From Micromonospora acroterricola (GTDB lineage Bacteria; Actinomycetota; Actinomycetes; Mycobacteriales; Micromonosporaceae), in the NCBI RefSeq assembly GCF_003172955.1, contig NZ_QGKR01000146.1:1-40504 (forward strand): DNA of 40,504 nucleotides, written 5' to 3'. Numbering within the stretch: position 1 is the first letter of the stretch; every line of letters begins with the position of its first letter. Under the pieces are notes generated by a model that searched no databases, had not been told where the DNA came from, and worked only from the letters and a program-made list of their open reading frames with translations. Positions 7,902 through 15,818 of the stretch are shown here, piece by piece. The position numbers were made by a program, and so were the translations under genes.

Positions 7902-8834
7902 ATGATCACATTACGTGGGTTGACGAAACGGTTCGGGGCGACCGTCGCGGTCGACGCGCTGACCGTCGACGTCGCGCCCGGCCGGGTCACCGGCTTCCTC
8001 GGCCCCAACGGGGCCGGCAAGTCCACCACCATGCGGATGATCCTCGGCCTGGACCGCCCCACGGCCGGGCAGGCGCTGATCGGCGGCCGGGCGTACCGCG
8101 AGCTGCGGCGGCCGCTGCACGAGGTGGGCGCGCTGCTCGACGCCCGTGCCATCCACCCCGCGCGGTCCGGCCGGGCGCACCTGCTGGCCATGGCCCACAG
8201 CAACGGCATCCCGGCTCGCCGGGTGGACGAGGTGCTCGGCGCCGTCGGGCTGGACGGGCGCGCCGCCGCCAAGCCGGGGCGGACGCTCTCGCTCGGCATG
8301 GGCCAGCGACTCGGCATCGCCGGCGCGCTGCTCGGCGACCCGCCGGTGCTGATGTTCGACGAGCCGGTGAACGGCCTCGACCCGGACGGGGTGCGCTGGG
8401 TACGGCAGCTGATGCGTTCCTTGGCCGACCAGGGTCGCACCGTCTTCGTCTCCAGTCACCTGATGAGCGAGATGCAGCTCACCGCCGACCAGCTCGTGGT
8501 GATCGGGCGTGGACGGCTGCTCGCCGACGCGCCCATCGGCGACGTGATCGCCGGCAGCGCGGTCGCCGTCCGGGTCCGCAGCCCGCACCCGGACGGGCTG
8601 GCCACCCTCGCCGCTCGCCTCGCCGCGACCGGTGCCACCGTCGAGCCGGTCGGCACCGACGAGCTGACCGTCACGGGCAGCACGGTGGACCGGGTCGGCG
8701 ACCTGGCGTACGAGCTGGGGGTGCGGTTGCACGAGCTGAGCCCGCACGGCGCGTCGCTGGAACAGGCGTTCATGGAGCTGACCGCCGGCAGCGTCGAGTA
8801 CGCGGGCGGCCCGACCGGAAGCGGGGCACGATGA
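7902..8834 (+). CDS. ABC-2 type transporter, ATP-binding subunit
   Basis: A 310-residue ABC ATPase of the DrrA/CcmA-like class that powers drug, peptide or lipid export. Walker A is GPNGAGKST (about residues 38-46), the signature region is LSLGMGQRLGIAGAL (divergent from LSGGQ, as often in this class), and Walker B plus the D-loop are VLMFDEPVNGLDPDG. The C-terminal 90 residues match the regulatory extension of such ATPases. ATG 7902 was chosen because the frame upstream is non-conserved and a -10 element lies 6 nt before it. The permease overlaps by 4 nt (ATGA), so the two are co-translated. The neighbouring two-component system shares an operator with it and probably controls its expression. 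Confidence 0.92.
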   Translation: MITLRGLTKRFGATVAVDALTVDVAPGRVTGFLGPNGAGKSTTMRMILGLDRPTAGQALIGGRAYRELRRPLHEVGALLDARAIHPARSGRAHLLAMAHSNGIPARRVDEVLGAVGLDGRAAAKPGRTLSLGMGQRLGIAGALLGDPPVLMFDEPVNGLDPDGVRWVRQLMRSLADQGRTVFVSSHLMSEMQLTADQLVVIGRGRLLADAPIGDVIAGSAVAVRVRSPHPDGLATLAARLAATGATVEPVGTDELTVTGSTVDRVGDLAYELGVRLHELSPHGASLEQAFMELTAGSVEYAGGPTGSGAR

Positions 8835-9625
8835 GCACCGACACCATGCCGACCACCCGTCCCGCCCTCTTCCGCGGCGCGGTCGCCGCCGAGTGGACCA
8901 AACTGTTCTCGGTGCGCACCACCTGGTGGACAGCACTGGCCGGGCTGCTGCTGACGGCCGCGAGCGCCGGACAGCTCGCCATCTACGCCGCCAACGCCAA
9001 CACCAACGACGACCCCGCCGACGACCGGGGCATCGTCACCGTCGGCAGCGTCCTGATCGACTCCGTCGAGCTGACCCAGTACGCGGTGCTGGCGCTGGGC
9101 CTGCTGGCGATCACCGCCGAGTTCACCAGCGGCACCATCCGGACCACCCTGCAGTGCACCCCGTCCCGCGGTCGGGTGCTGCTCGCCAAGGCCGTGGTCG
9201 CCGGCACCGTCACCTTCGCCCTCGGGCTGCTGCTCGGCGGCGTCGGCGTACTGGTCGCCCGGCCGGTGCTCGGCGACTGGGGCAGCGCGCCGACCGCCGA
9301 CACGATCGGCGACATCGTGGCGGTGGCGACGTACCTGGCGCTGGTCGGCGTGCTCGCGCTGGGTCTCGCCGCGGCGCTGCGCAGCGCGGTGCTCACCCTC
9401 ACCGTGCTCTTCGCCACCCTGATGATCGTGCCGTTGTCGCTCCAGGAGCCGGACATCGAGGTGCTGAACCGGATCGCCGACGTGTTCCCCGGCGTCGCCG
9501 GCGGGCACTTCCTGGCCGGCGACGCCGAGCCGTATCCGGGCTGGGTCGGGCTACTGCTGCTCGCCGGGTGGGCCGGCGCCGCGCTGGTGCTGGGCCGGGC
9601 CGCCCTGCGCCGCCGCGACGCGTGA
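8831..9625 (+). CDS. ABC-2 type transporter, permease subunit
   Basis: A 264-residue integral membrane protein with about six hydrophobic segments: one after the AEWTKLFSVRTTWW amphipathic N-terminus, a pair around residues 80-130, and three in the last 130 residues. The AEWxK(L/I)xSxR(S/T)xW start is typical of actinobacterial ABC-2 permeases that work with DrrA-like ATPases. It would form a dimeric exporter with the ATPase encoded just upstream. The substrate is unknown; with an adjacent two-component system an antimicrobial or envelope-stress role is a reasonable guess. The ATG overlaps the ATPase stop codon. A hairpin terminator follows. Confidence 0.88.
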   Translation: MSTDTMPTTRPALFRGAVAAEWTKLFSVRTTWWTALAGLLLTAASAGQLAIYAANANTNDDPADDRGIVTVGSVLIDSVELTQYAVLALGLLAITAEFTSGTIRTTLQCTPSRGRVLLAKAVVAGTVTFALGLLLGGVGVLVARPVLGDWGSAPTADTIGDIVAVATYLALVGVLALGLAAALRSAVLTLTVLFATLMIVPLSLQEPDIEVLNRIADVFPGVAGGHFLAGDAEPYPGWVGLLLLAGWAGAALVLGRAALRRRDA

Positions 9626-9632
9626 GACGTGG

Positions 9633-9654
9633 GCGGGGGCTCCCGGGCCCCCGC
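9633..9654. terminator. Bidirectional hairpin terminator between transporter and response regulator
   Basis: GCGGGGGC and its complement GCCCCCGC form an 8-bp perfect stem with a 6-nt loop. It sits 7 nt after the permease stop and directly abuts the response-regulator stop, so it serves both converging genes. Confidence 0.7.
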
Positions 9655-10332
9655 TCACCCGTCGACCAGTCCCGCCTCGTACGCGATGATCGCCGCCTGC
9701 ACCCGGTTACGGACGTCCAGGCGGGTGAAGATGCTGGTCAGGTAACTCTTCACGGTGCCCTCCACCAGGTGCAGCCGGCGGGCGATCTCCGCATTGGACA
9801 GCCCCGCCCCGACCAGGGCCAGCACCTCCCGTTCCCGCTCGGTGAGCCCGGCCGTCCGGTCCCGCGCGGCGGGTCGGCGGGACAACCGCCCGGCGCCCAG
9901 CTCGATCACCCTGCGGGCCACCCGCGGCGACAGGTACGCCCCGCCCTCGGCGACCGCGTGCACGCCGGCGATCAGCTCGCGCGGGTCGCCGGCCTTGAGC
10001 AGGAACCCGCTGGCACCGTGCCCGAGCGCCCGCGCCACGTGGTCGTCCTCACCGAAGGTCGTCAGCATGACCGTCGCCGTCGCCGGCGCCACCCGGCGGA
10101 TCTCGGCGGCGGCGGCCAGGCCGTCCAGCCGCGGCATCCGGATGTCCAGCAGCGCCACCCGGGGCCGGTGCGCGCGGACCAGCTCCACCGCGGCCCGCCC
10201 GTCGCCGGCCTCGGCGACCACCTCGATGCCCGGGTCGGCGGCGAGGATGGCACGGACGCCGGCACGGATCATCGCCTCGTCGTCGGCGAGGACCACCCGG
10301 ACGGGTACGTCGGTGTCGATACCGGTGTTCAC
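9655..10332 (-). CDS. NarL/FixJ-family response regulator
   Basis: A 225-residue two-component response regulator. The receiver domain (10-125) has the acidic pair D17-D18, phospho-acceptor D63 in LLDIRMP, T91-T92 and the switch lysine K113. A LuxR-type helix-turn-helix (about 163-220) includes LTEREREVLALVGAGLSNAEIA and the recognition helix around VEGTVKSYLTS. Its GTG start overlaps the stop of the kinase gene by 4 nt (GTGA), giving a kinase-regulator operon. The partner kinase belongs to the DesK/LiaS-like HisKA_3 class that pairs with NarL regulators. Likely targets are the operator copies upstream of the transporter and of its own operon. Confidence 0.93.
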   Translation of the reverse strand: MNTGIDTDVPVRVVLADDEAMIRAGVRAILAADPGIEVVAEAGDGRAAVELVRAHRPRVALLDIRMPRLDGLAAAAEIRRVAPATATVMLTTFGEDDHVARALGHGASGFLLKAGDPRELIAGVHAVAEGGAYLSPRVARRVIELGAGRLSRRPAARDRTAGLTEREREVLALVGAGLSNAEIARRLHLVEGTVKSYLTSIFTRLDVRNRVQAAIIAYEAGLVDG

Positions 10333-11942
10333 TGCGTGATCCGTTCCTTGCTGACCAGTCGGCCGTCGGTGAAGCAGAGCCGCCAGGTCGGCGCCGCGAG
10401 GGGGAAGTTGCCGTCGGTGTAGAACTCGCAGCCAGCCTCTCCGGCGCCGGCCGGCGGGGTGAGCTGCCGGCGGGGCAACCCGGACAGGTCGGCGCGGGCG
10501 GTGCCGGGCCGCATCCGCTCGAACGTCGACTCGTCCAGCACCGTCCCGGCCGTGGCGAACGAGTGGTAGACCAGCGACAGGGCCAGCGCCAGCCCGGCCG
10601 GGGCGGCGAGCGCCGTCAGCAGGCTCCGTCGTACCCGCCGGCGGGCCTCGCGCAGCCGCCGCTCGGCGTCGACCGGCCGCTCCGCCCCACCACCGACGAC
10701 CGGACCATCACCGGTCGCCGCACCGGGCCCGGTGAACGCGCCCGCCCAGCCCCCGGTGGGATCGCCAGCGGCCGGATCGGCGGGGACGACAGCGGCGGGA
10801 TCAGCGCGCAGCGGCAGCCGGGCCCGTACCGCGAAGCCCCCGTCCGGGCGCGGACCGGCGTCCAGGACGCCGCCGGCCAACCGGACGCGCTCGGCGAGAG
10901 CGAGGAGACCGCTGCCGGACGACGGCGGGGTGGGCAGCGGCCCGGCCGGCGGCGCCCCGTTGTGCACGCCCACCTCGATCCCGTCCTCGGCCGGGGCGAG
11001 GGTGACGGTGACCGGGGCGCCCGGGGCGTACCGGGCCGCGTTGGTGAGCGCCTCCCGAACCACCCCGTGCGCGGCGGCGCCGATCATCCCGGGCAGCTCC
11101 ACGGCGCCGGGCGGGGCGTCCAGCCGTACCGCCATCCCGGCCTCCCGTGCCCCGTCCACCAGGTCGGCGACGGTCTCACCGGCCGGTCGGACCCCCGCCG
11201 GGCCGCCCTCCTCCCGGAGCACGCCGATGATGCCGTGCAGCCGTTCGGTGGCGGCGGCGACGCTGGCCCGCAGCTGCCCCACCGCAGCCCGGTGCCCGGG
11301 CTCGAGGTCGTCGGCGAGCTCCAGCGCGGCGGCGCGCAACGCGATCAGGCTGAGGTCGTGGCCGAGCGAGTCGTGCATCTCCTCGGCGATCCGGGCCCGC
11401 TCCCGCAACCGGATCCGCTCGGCGGCGCCGCGCTGCTCGCGGGCCAGCGCGTCGGCGTGCCGGCGGCCCGCGCCCGCCAGCTCCTGCTGCTGCCGGCGGT
11501 ACCGGCCGACCAGCCACGGGAACACCCCGGCGAAGAGCAGCACCGAGGCGAGCAGGAACCAGGTGCCCTCCCCCGTGCCGAGCAACCCCAGGTTCAGCAC
11601 CGTGCCACCGACCGCGATCGCGCCGAACAGCACGGCCGCCGGAGCGGCACCGGCACTGCGCCGCCCGGACAGGTAACTGAACACCGGAATGGCGAACACG
11701 AAATTGCCGTCGACCAGCGATCCGAGCACCACCAGCAGCAGGGCGGCCAGCGGCCGACGCCGACCCACCGCCACCGCCACGGCCAGCACCGTCAGCCCGG
11801 CGGCCAGCAACACCAGGTCGTGCCCCGGGTGCGGCGGGGTCAGCCTCGCGTACCCGATCGGGGCGGCGACCACCGCCCAGAGCAGCGCATCCGGCAACAC
11901 CCGCCGCGACGGCATGCCCGCCGGCCACCCGAGGATCCTCAC
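10329..11942 (-). CDS. Sensor histidine kinase (HisKA_3 class) with an extra C-terminal membrane segment and outside domain
   Basis: A 537-residue sensor kinase. Four to five membrane segments fill residues 20-145, followed by a coiled coil. The HisKA_3 H-box is EEMHDSLGHDLS with H190, the N-box is REALTNAARYA (N301) and the G-box is GSGLLALAERVRLAGG (from 342). Most kinases of this class end near residue 380. Here an Ala/Pro/Gly-rich linker, a basic stretch (REARRRVRRS), a further membrane segment (about 440-460) and about 75 residues follow. This tail has STFERMRPGTARADL and two Cys (505, 523) in a CEFYT...LCFTDGRLV pattern, and would lie outside the cell. GTG 11942 has TAGCCT 7 nt upstream. 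Start uncertainty is small; the tail is in frame with no sign of a frameshift. Confidence 0.9.
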   Translation of the reverse strand: MRILGWPAGMPSRRVLPDALLWAVVAAPIGYARLTPPHPGHDLVLLAAGLTVLAVAVAVGRRRPLAALLLVVLGSLVDGNFVFAIPVFSYLSGRRSAGAAPAAVLFGAIAVGGTVLNLGLLGTGEGTWFLLASVLLFAGVFPWLVGRYRRQQQELAGAGRRHADALAREQRGAAERIRLRERARIAEEMHDSLGHDLSLIALRAAALELADDLEPGHRAAVGQLRASVAAATERLHGIIGVLREEGGPAGVRPAGETVADLVDGAREAGMAVRLDAPPGAVELPGMIGAAAHGVVREALTNAARYAPGAPVTVTLAPAEDGIEVGVHNGAPPAGPLPTPPSSGSGLLALAERVRLAGGVLDAGPRPDGGFAVRARLPLRADPAAVVPADPAAGDPTGGWAGAFTGPGAATGDGPVVGGGAERPVDAERRLREARRRVRRSLLTALAAPAGLALALSLVYHSFATAGTVLDESTFERMRPGTARADLSGLPRRQLTPPAGAGEAGCEFYTDGNFPLAAPTWRLCFTDGRLVSKERITQ

Positions 11943-11949
11943 GGCGGCC

Positions 11950-11955
11950 AGGCTA
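11950..11955 (-). promoter_or_regulatory. -10 element TAGCCT for the kinase-regulator operon
   Basis: On the minus strand TAGCCT ends 7 nt before GTG 11942. The operator copy at 11977-11995 then spans about -35 to -53, overlapping the -35 region. Confidence 0.5.
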
Positions 11956-11976
11956 CCGACGCCCGACCTGGGCGGA

Positions 11977-11995
11977 CACCGACGAAAGTCAGGTG
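11977..11995. promoter_or_regulatory. Putative response-regulator operator, copy 2 (kinase promoter)
   Basis: CACC-GAC-gaaa-GTC-a-GGTG, with the same 13-nt core as copy 1, centred about 44 nt upstream of the kinase start. It ends 2 nt before the bioD stop codon on the same strand. The centre-to-start distances of the two copies (about 65 and 45 nt) differ by 20 nt, two helical turns. Confidence 0.6.
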
Positions 11996-11996
11996 G

Positions 11997-12722
11997 TCAG
12001 CCGATCTCCTCGGCCCAGGCCCGCCAGTCGTCGAGCACCCCGTGCAGGGACGGGGTGAGCCAGCCCGGCGCGGAACGCCGGAACACGCCCGGGTCCATCG
12101 CCCCGGCGCCGTCGGGCAGCGCGCCGAGCAGGTTCGGCACCAGGTCCGTGAGGTTGGTCCAGTGCACCAGCTCCGGCCTCGTCGGCCAGGCGCCGATCAC
12201 CACGCCGGCCGGCACCGCCCGCCGGTCCAGCGCCTCCAGGGTCAGCGCGGTGTGGTTGAGCGTGCCCAGCCCGGCGCGGGCGACCACCACCGCGGGCGCG
12301 CCGAGCGACACCGCCAGGTCCGCCATCGTCCACGGCTCGCCGGACGGGCGCAGCCCCATCGGAACCAGCAGCCCACCGGCCCCCTCGACCAGCACCAGGT
12401 CGTGCTTGTCCGTCTCGTCGCGGACAGCGTCCACGGCGGTGTACAGCTCCAGCGGCGGCAGCTCGGCGACCCGGGCGGCGGCCAACGGGGCGAGCGGGTC
12501 CGGATAGCTGGCCAGCGTACGACCGGTGAGCGGGGCGGCCAGCCGGTTGACGGCGTCCACGTCGCCGGGCTCATTGCCGGCCGTACCCGTCTGGCCCGGT
12601 TTGACCACGGCCACCCGCAGGCCGGCGGCCTGCGCGGCGGCGGCGATCGCCGCGGTGACGACCGTCTTGCCGACCTCCGTGTCGGTGCCGGTGACCAGCA
12701 CCGCACCCTGCCACGCGCTCAC
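11997..12722 (-). CDS. bioD: Dethiobiotin synthetase
   Basis: A 241-residue ATP-dependent dethiobiotin synthetase, which closes the ureido ring of 7,8-diaminopelargonate with CO2 in biotin synthesis. The P-loop GTDTEVGKT is at residues 12-20, with the substrate-binding region VVKPGQTGT and the conserved LVEGAGGLLVPM block. Length fits the family. GTG 12722 lies 28 nt after the bioF stop, so bioF and bioD form one operon on the minus strand. The cytoplasmic product feeds BioB encoded divergently next door. No bioA is seen in the window. Confidence 0.95.
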   Translation of the reverse strand: MSAWQGAVLVTGTDTEVGKTVVTAAIAAAAQAAGLRVAVVKPGQTGTAGNEPGDVDAVNRLAAPLTGRTLASYPDPLAPLAAARVAELPPLELYTAVDAVRDETDKHDLVLVEGAGGLLVPMGLRPSGEPWTMADLAVSLGAPAVVVARAGLGTLNHTALTLEALDRRAVPAGVVIGAWPTRPELVHWTNLTDLVPNLLGALPDGAGAMDPGVFRRSAPGWLTPSLHGVLDDWRAWAEEIG

Positions 12723-12750
12723 GGGACCACCACGATCCGCGACTGCGCGC

Positions 12751-13920
12751 TCATGGGGCGCACTCCACGATGACGTCCAGGGCCCGCTCGAAGGCCGCCC
12801 GGGGCACCCCGGCGCTGACCGTCAGTCGAAGCCGGGATCGGCTGTCCGGGGTGGACGGCGGTCGGAAGCAGCCGACGGCGACGCCCCGGTCCCGGCAGTC
12901 GGCGGCCCAGGTGGTCGCCGCCTCCGGCCCGGGGGCGGTCACCGAGATCACCGCGCCGTCCGGGGCGGAGACGGTCAGCCCGGCGACGCGCAGCCGGTCG
13001 ACCGCCAGGGCCACGCGCTCGGCCAGCTCGGCGCGCAGGTCGTCGCCGGCCCGCGCGAGCCGGAGCGCGGCGTGCACGCCGGCGGCGACCGCTGGCGGCA
13101 GCGCGGTGTCGAAGATGAACGTGCGGCCGGTCTCGACCAGGTGCCGGACGAACTCGGCCGGCCCGGCGACCACCCCGCCCGCGCCGCCGAGCGCCTTGGA
13201 CAGGGTGGCGGTGACCACCACGTCCGGTTGGCCGGCGAGCCCTGCGGCGGCGACCGCGCCGGCGCCGGCCGGGCCGGTCACGCCGAGCGCGTGCGCGTCG
13301 TCGACCAGCAGCAGCGCGCCGTAGCGGCGGGCCACCGCGTGCAGCTGGGCCAGCGGGGCGAGATCGCCGTCGACCGAGAAGACCGACTCGGTGACCACCA
13401 CCGCAGGGCGGCCCGGGGCCACCGCGAGCGCGGCCGCCACCGCCGTCACGTCGGCGTGCGCGGTGACCACCGTCTCCGCACCGGAGATCCGGCAGCCGTC
13501 GATCAGGGACGCGTGGTTGTGCGCGTCGGAGACGAGCAGCGTGCGGGGTTGGACGAGGGCACGCAGCGCGCCGAGGTTGGCGAGGTAGCCGGAGGAGAAG
13601 ACGAGAGCCCGGTCGGTGCCCAGCCACTGCGCCAGCTCGGCCTCCAGCGCCTGGTGCGCGTCGGTGGAGCCGCGTACCAGGCGCGACCCGGTCGCCCCCA
13701 GCCCGTACGCCGACAGCGCCGCCGCCGCGGCGCCGGTGACCTCGGGGTGGGTGGCCAGGCCGAGGTAGTCGTTGCCGGCCAGATCGGTCATTCCGTCGGC
13801 GGCGGGACGCGGGTGCAGTCGCCGGGTCAGCCCGGCCTTAGCCCGCAACTCCGCACGGCGGTCGAGCGCCGCCAGCCAGTCCGCCACCGTCACCCCTCCG
13901 CCGCCGTCCGCGCCGGTCAC
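12751..13920 (-). CDS. bioF: 8-amino-7-oxononanoate synthase
   Basis: A PLP-dependent alpha-oxoamine synthase of up to 389 residues that condenses pimeloyl thioester with L-alanine. The PLP lysine is K242 in TATLSKALGG, the cofactor-ring Asp lies in VDDAHALG and the N-terminal glycine-rich GNDYLGL motif is at residues 49-55. The frame opens with GTG 13920, but a GTG at 13887 preceded by GGAGG at 5-6 nt gives a start (VADWLAALDRR) that matches the usual family start better; the true start may be 13887. It is the first gene of the bioF-bioD operon, divergent from bioB. Confidence 0.93.
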   Translation of the reverse strand: MTGADGGGGVTVADWLAALDRRAELRAKAGLTRRLHPRPAADGMTDLAGNDYLGLATHPEVTGAAAAALSAYGLGATGSRLVRGSTDAHQALEAELAQWLGTDRALVFSSGYLANLGALRALVQPRTLLVSDAHNHASLIDGCRISGAETVVTAHADVTAVAAALAVAPGRPAVVVTESVFSVDGDLAPLAQLHAVARRYGALLLVDDAHALGVTGPAGAGAVAAAGLAGQPDVVVTATLSKALGGAGGVVAGPAEFVRHLVETGRTFIFDTALPPAVAAGVHAALRLARAGDDLRAELAERVALAVDRLRVAGLTVSAPDGAVISVTAPGPEAATTWAADCRDRGVAVGCFRPPSTPDSRSRLRLTVSAGVPRAAFERALDVIVECAP

Positions 13921-13938
13921 GCCGACACCCGCCGGGCG

Positions 13939-13944
13939 AAATTA
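13939..13944 (-). promoter_or_regulatory. Candidate -10 element TAATTT for bioFD
   Basis: TAATTT on the minus strand is the only AT-rich hexamer in this GC-rich divergent spacer. It would place the start of transcription around 13930, ahead of both candidate bioF starts. No convincing -35 or known biotin-repressor palindrome was recognised in 13921-14074. Confidence 0.4.
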
Positions 13945-14061
13945 CCACCCGCGACCACCGGCCTGACGGATCCACCCGGTACGCGGGTTGACGCACACCG
14001 AACTTCATCGACCAGCCGGTGTACGACAGGCGCGGCCGTTCCGGCTGACCGGGGGGCCTTG

Positions 14062-14067
14062 TAGGGT
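14062..14067 (+). promoter_or_regulatory. -10 element TAGGGT for bioB (leaderless)
   Basis: TAGGGT ends 7 nt before ATG 14075. No Shine-Dalgarno precedes the ATG, so a leaderless bioB-bsaP message is likely. Confidence 0.55.
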
Positions 14068-14074
14068 ACGAGCC

Positions 14075-15070
14075 ATGCCAGAGATCCTCGACCAGGCCCG
14101 GACGCAGGTCCTGGGTGACGGCGTCGGCCTCGACGAGGCCGGTGTCCTCGCCGTGCTGAACCTGCCCGACGAGCACCTGCCCGCCGCCCTCCAGCTCGCT
14201 CACGACGTGCGGATGCGGTGGTGCGGCCCGGAGGTCGAGGTCGAGGGGATCGTCTCGCTGAAGACGGGCGGCTGCCCGGAGGACTGCCACTTCTGCTCCC
14301 AGTCCGGCCTGTTCACCTCACCGGTCCGCTCGGTCTGGCTGGACATCCCGTCGCTGGTCGAGGCGGCGAAGCAGACCGCGAAGACCGGGGCGACCGAGTT
14401 CTGCATCGTGGCCGCGGTCCGTGGCCCGGATGACCGGCTGATGAAGCAGATGCGCGAGGGTGTCGCCGCCATCAAGGCCGAGGTCGACATCCAGGTCGCG
14501 GCGTCGCTGGGCATGCTCTCGCAGGAGCAGGTCGACGATCTGGTCGACATGGGCGTCCACCGCTACAACCACAACCTGGAGACCTGCCGGTCGTACTTCC
14601 CGAACGTGGTCACCACCCACTCGTGGGAGGAGCGCTGGGAGACCCTGCGGATGGTCCGCGACTCCGGCATGGAGGTGTGCTGCGGCGGCATCCTCGGCCT
14701 CGGCGAGACCGTCGAGCAGCGGGCGGAGTTCGCCGCGCAGCTCGCCGAGCTCAACCCGCACGAGGTTCCGCTCAACTTCCTCAACCCCCGGCCGGGCACG
14801 CCGCTGGGCGACCGCCCGGTGGTCGAGGGCAAGGACGCGCTGCGGGCGATCGCCGCGTTCCGGCTGGCCATGCCGCGCACCATCCTCCGGTACGCCGGCG
14901 GCCGGGAGATCACCCTCGGTGACCTGGGCACCCGCGACGGTCTGCTCGGCGGCATCAACGCGGTGATCGTCGGTAACTACCTGACCACGCTGGGTCGACC
15001 GGCGACCGCCGACCTGGACCTGCTGGACGAGCTGAAGATGCCGGTCAAGGCCCTCTCCGCCACGCTGTGA
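14075..15070 (+). CDS. bioB: Biotin synthase (radical SAM)
   Basis: A 331-residue radical-SAM enzyme that inserts sulfur into dethiobiotin. The [4Fe-4S] motif C-x3-C-x2-C is C67, C71 and C74 in [13 protein letters not shown]. Further conserved blocks include YNHNLET, the [10 protein letters not shown] segment and [14 protein letters not shown] 14075 agrees with the family start and with the -10 element 7 nt upstream; an in-frame upstream ATG at 13988 would add 29 unconserved residues. The stop overlaps the start of the small bsaP gene (GTGA), which couples their translation. Actinobacterial BioB needs an auxiliary protein for activity, which fits this arrangement. Confidence 0.96.
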   Translation: MPEILDQARTQVLGDGVGLDEAGVLAVLNLPDEHLPAALQLAHDVRMRWCGPEVEVEGIVSLKTGGCPEDCHFCSQSGLFTSPVRSVWLDIPSLVEAAKQTAKTGATEFCIVAAVRGPDDRLMKQMREGVAAIKAEVDIQVAASLGMLSQEQVDDLVDMGVHRYNHNLETCRSYFPNVVTTHSWEERWETLRMVRDSGMEVCCGGILGLGETVEQRAEFAAQLAELNPHEVPLNFLNPRPGTPLGDRPVVEGKDALRAIAAFRLAMPRTILRYAGGREITLGDLGTRDGLLGGINAVIVGNYLTTLGRPATADLDLLDELKMPVKALSATL

Positions 15071-15270
15071 CGGCCATGACGACGACGGAGCTGTGGTGCG
15101 ACCGGTGCGGAGACCCCGTGCCGGCCGGCACCGCCCACCCGGGCTGCGCGTCGGCCCGCGCGCTGGAGCCGCCCCGCTACTGCCACCACTGCCGCCGCCG
15201 GATGAAGGTGCAGGTGCTGCCGGTCGGGTGGTCGGCGGTCTGCGTCGAGCACGGCGAGATCCGGGGCTGA
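15067..15270 (+). CDS. bsaP: Biotin synthase auxiliary protein BsaP (Rv1590-like)
   Basis: A 67-residue Cys-rich protein starting with GTG that overlaps the bioB stop by 4 nt. Cys residues at 11, 14, 27, 39, 42 and 59 form CxxC and YCHHC motifs, followed by the [12 protein letters not shown] block and a final C-x2-H-G. This matches the small protein encoded after bioB in mycobacteria and other actinobacteria (Rv1590), described as a biotin synthase auxiliary protein that supports the iron-sulfur cluster of BioB. ATG 15076 is an alternative start. The assignment rests on the motif order and on position. Confidence 0.82.
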   Translation: MTAMTTTELWCDRCGDPVPAGTAHPGCASARALEPPRYCHHCRRRMKVQVLPVGWSAVCVEHGEIRG

Positions 15271-15274
15271 GCGG

Positions 15275-15781
15275 ATGCTGCGCGGGCGGGCGGTGACTCT
15301 GCGACCGGCGACGGTCGCGGACGTGCCGGCCCTCGCGGCGATCCGGGCCGATCCCGAGGTACGCCGGTGGTGGCGGGGCGGCGACGACCTGGCCGAGGCC
15401 GTCCGCGCCGACCTGGCCGACGACGATCTGGCCCTGTACGCCATCGAGCACGACGGCCGGCTGGTCGGCGCGATCCAGTGGTACGCCGAGCCGGACCCGG
15501 ACTACCGGCACGCCAGCCTGGACATCTTCCTCGACCCGGCGGTACGCGGCGCCGGGCTCGGCGTCGACGCGATCCGTACCCTCGCACGGCACCTCATCGA
15601 GGAGTACGGCCACCACCGGTTCACCATCGACCCGGCGGCGGCGAACAGCGCCGCCATCCGCGCGTACGCCAAGGTTGGTTTCCGGCCGGTGGGGGTGCTG
15701 CGCCGTTACGAGCGCGGCGAGGACGGCCGCTGGCACGACGGTCTGCTGATGGACCTGCTCGCCGACGACCTCGTGGAGTGA
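15275..15781 (+). CDS. GNAT acetyltransferase, AAC(6')-like group
   Basis: A 168-residue single-domain GNAT enzyme. The acetyl-CoA loop is RGAGLGVDAIRTLARHL (about 89-105), and the C-terminal ANSAAIRAYAKVGFRPVGVLRRYE block is typical of the group that includes aminoglycoside 6'-N-acetyltransferases and RimJ/RimL-like enzymes. Whether it acts on aminoglycosides cannot be told from sequence; many chromosomal relatives do not confer resistance. ATG 15275 follows bsaP by 4 nt, so it may be read through from the biotin operon. A 21-bp tandem duplication covers its stop codon. Confidence 0.85.
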   Translation: MLRGRAVTLRPATVADVPALAAIRADPEVRRWWRGGDDLAEAVRADLADDDLALYAIEHDGRLVGAIQWYAEPDPDYRHASLDIFLDPAVRGAGLGVDAIRTLARHLIEEYGHHRFTIDPAAANSAAIRAYAKVGFRPVGVLRRYERGEDGRWHDGLLMDLLADDLVE

Positions 15782-15815
15782 GCCGGCCTGGCGCTGGAGT
15801 GAGCCCGCCTGGCGC
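15775..15815. repeat. 21-bp tandem duplication covering a stop codon
   Basis: GGAGTGAGCCGGCCTGGCGC(T) at 15775-15795 is followed at once by a second copy at 15796-15815 with one G-to-C change. The first copy includes the TGA stop of the GNAT gene. It fills most of the gap to the convergent DUF488 gene. Confidence 0.85.
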
Positions 15816-15818
15816 GCC

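Noticed and set aside
13921..14074. Biotin-repressor (BirA or BioQ-type) operator between bioF and bioB
   Set aside because: No palindrome resembling the known operators could be found in the divergent spacer, only -10 elements.
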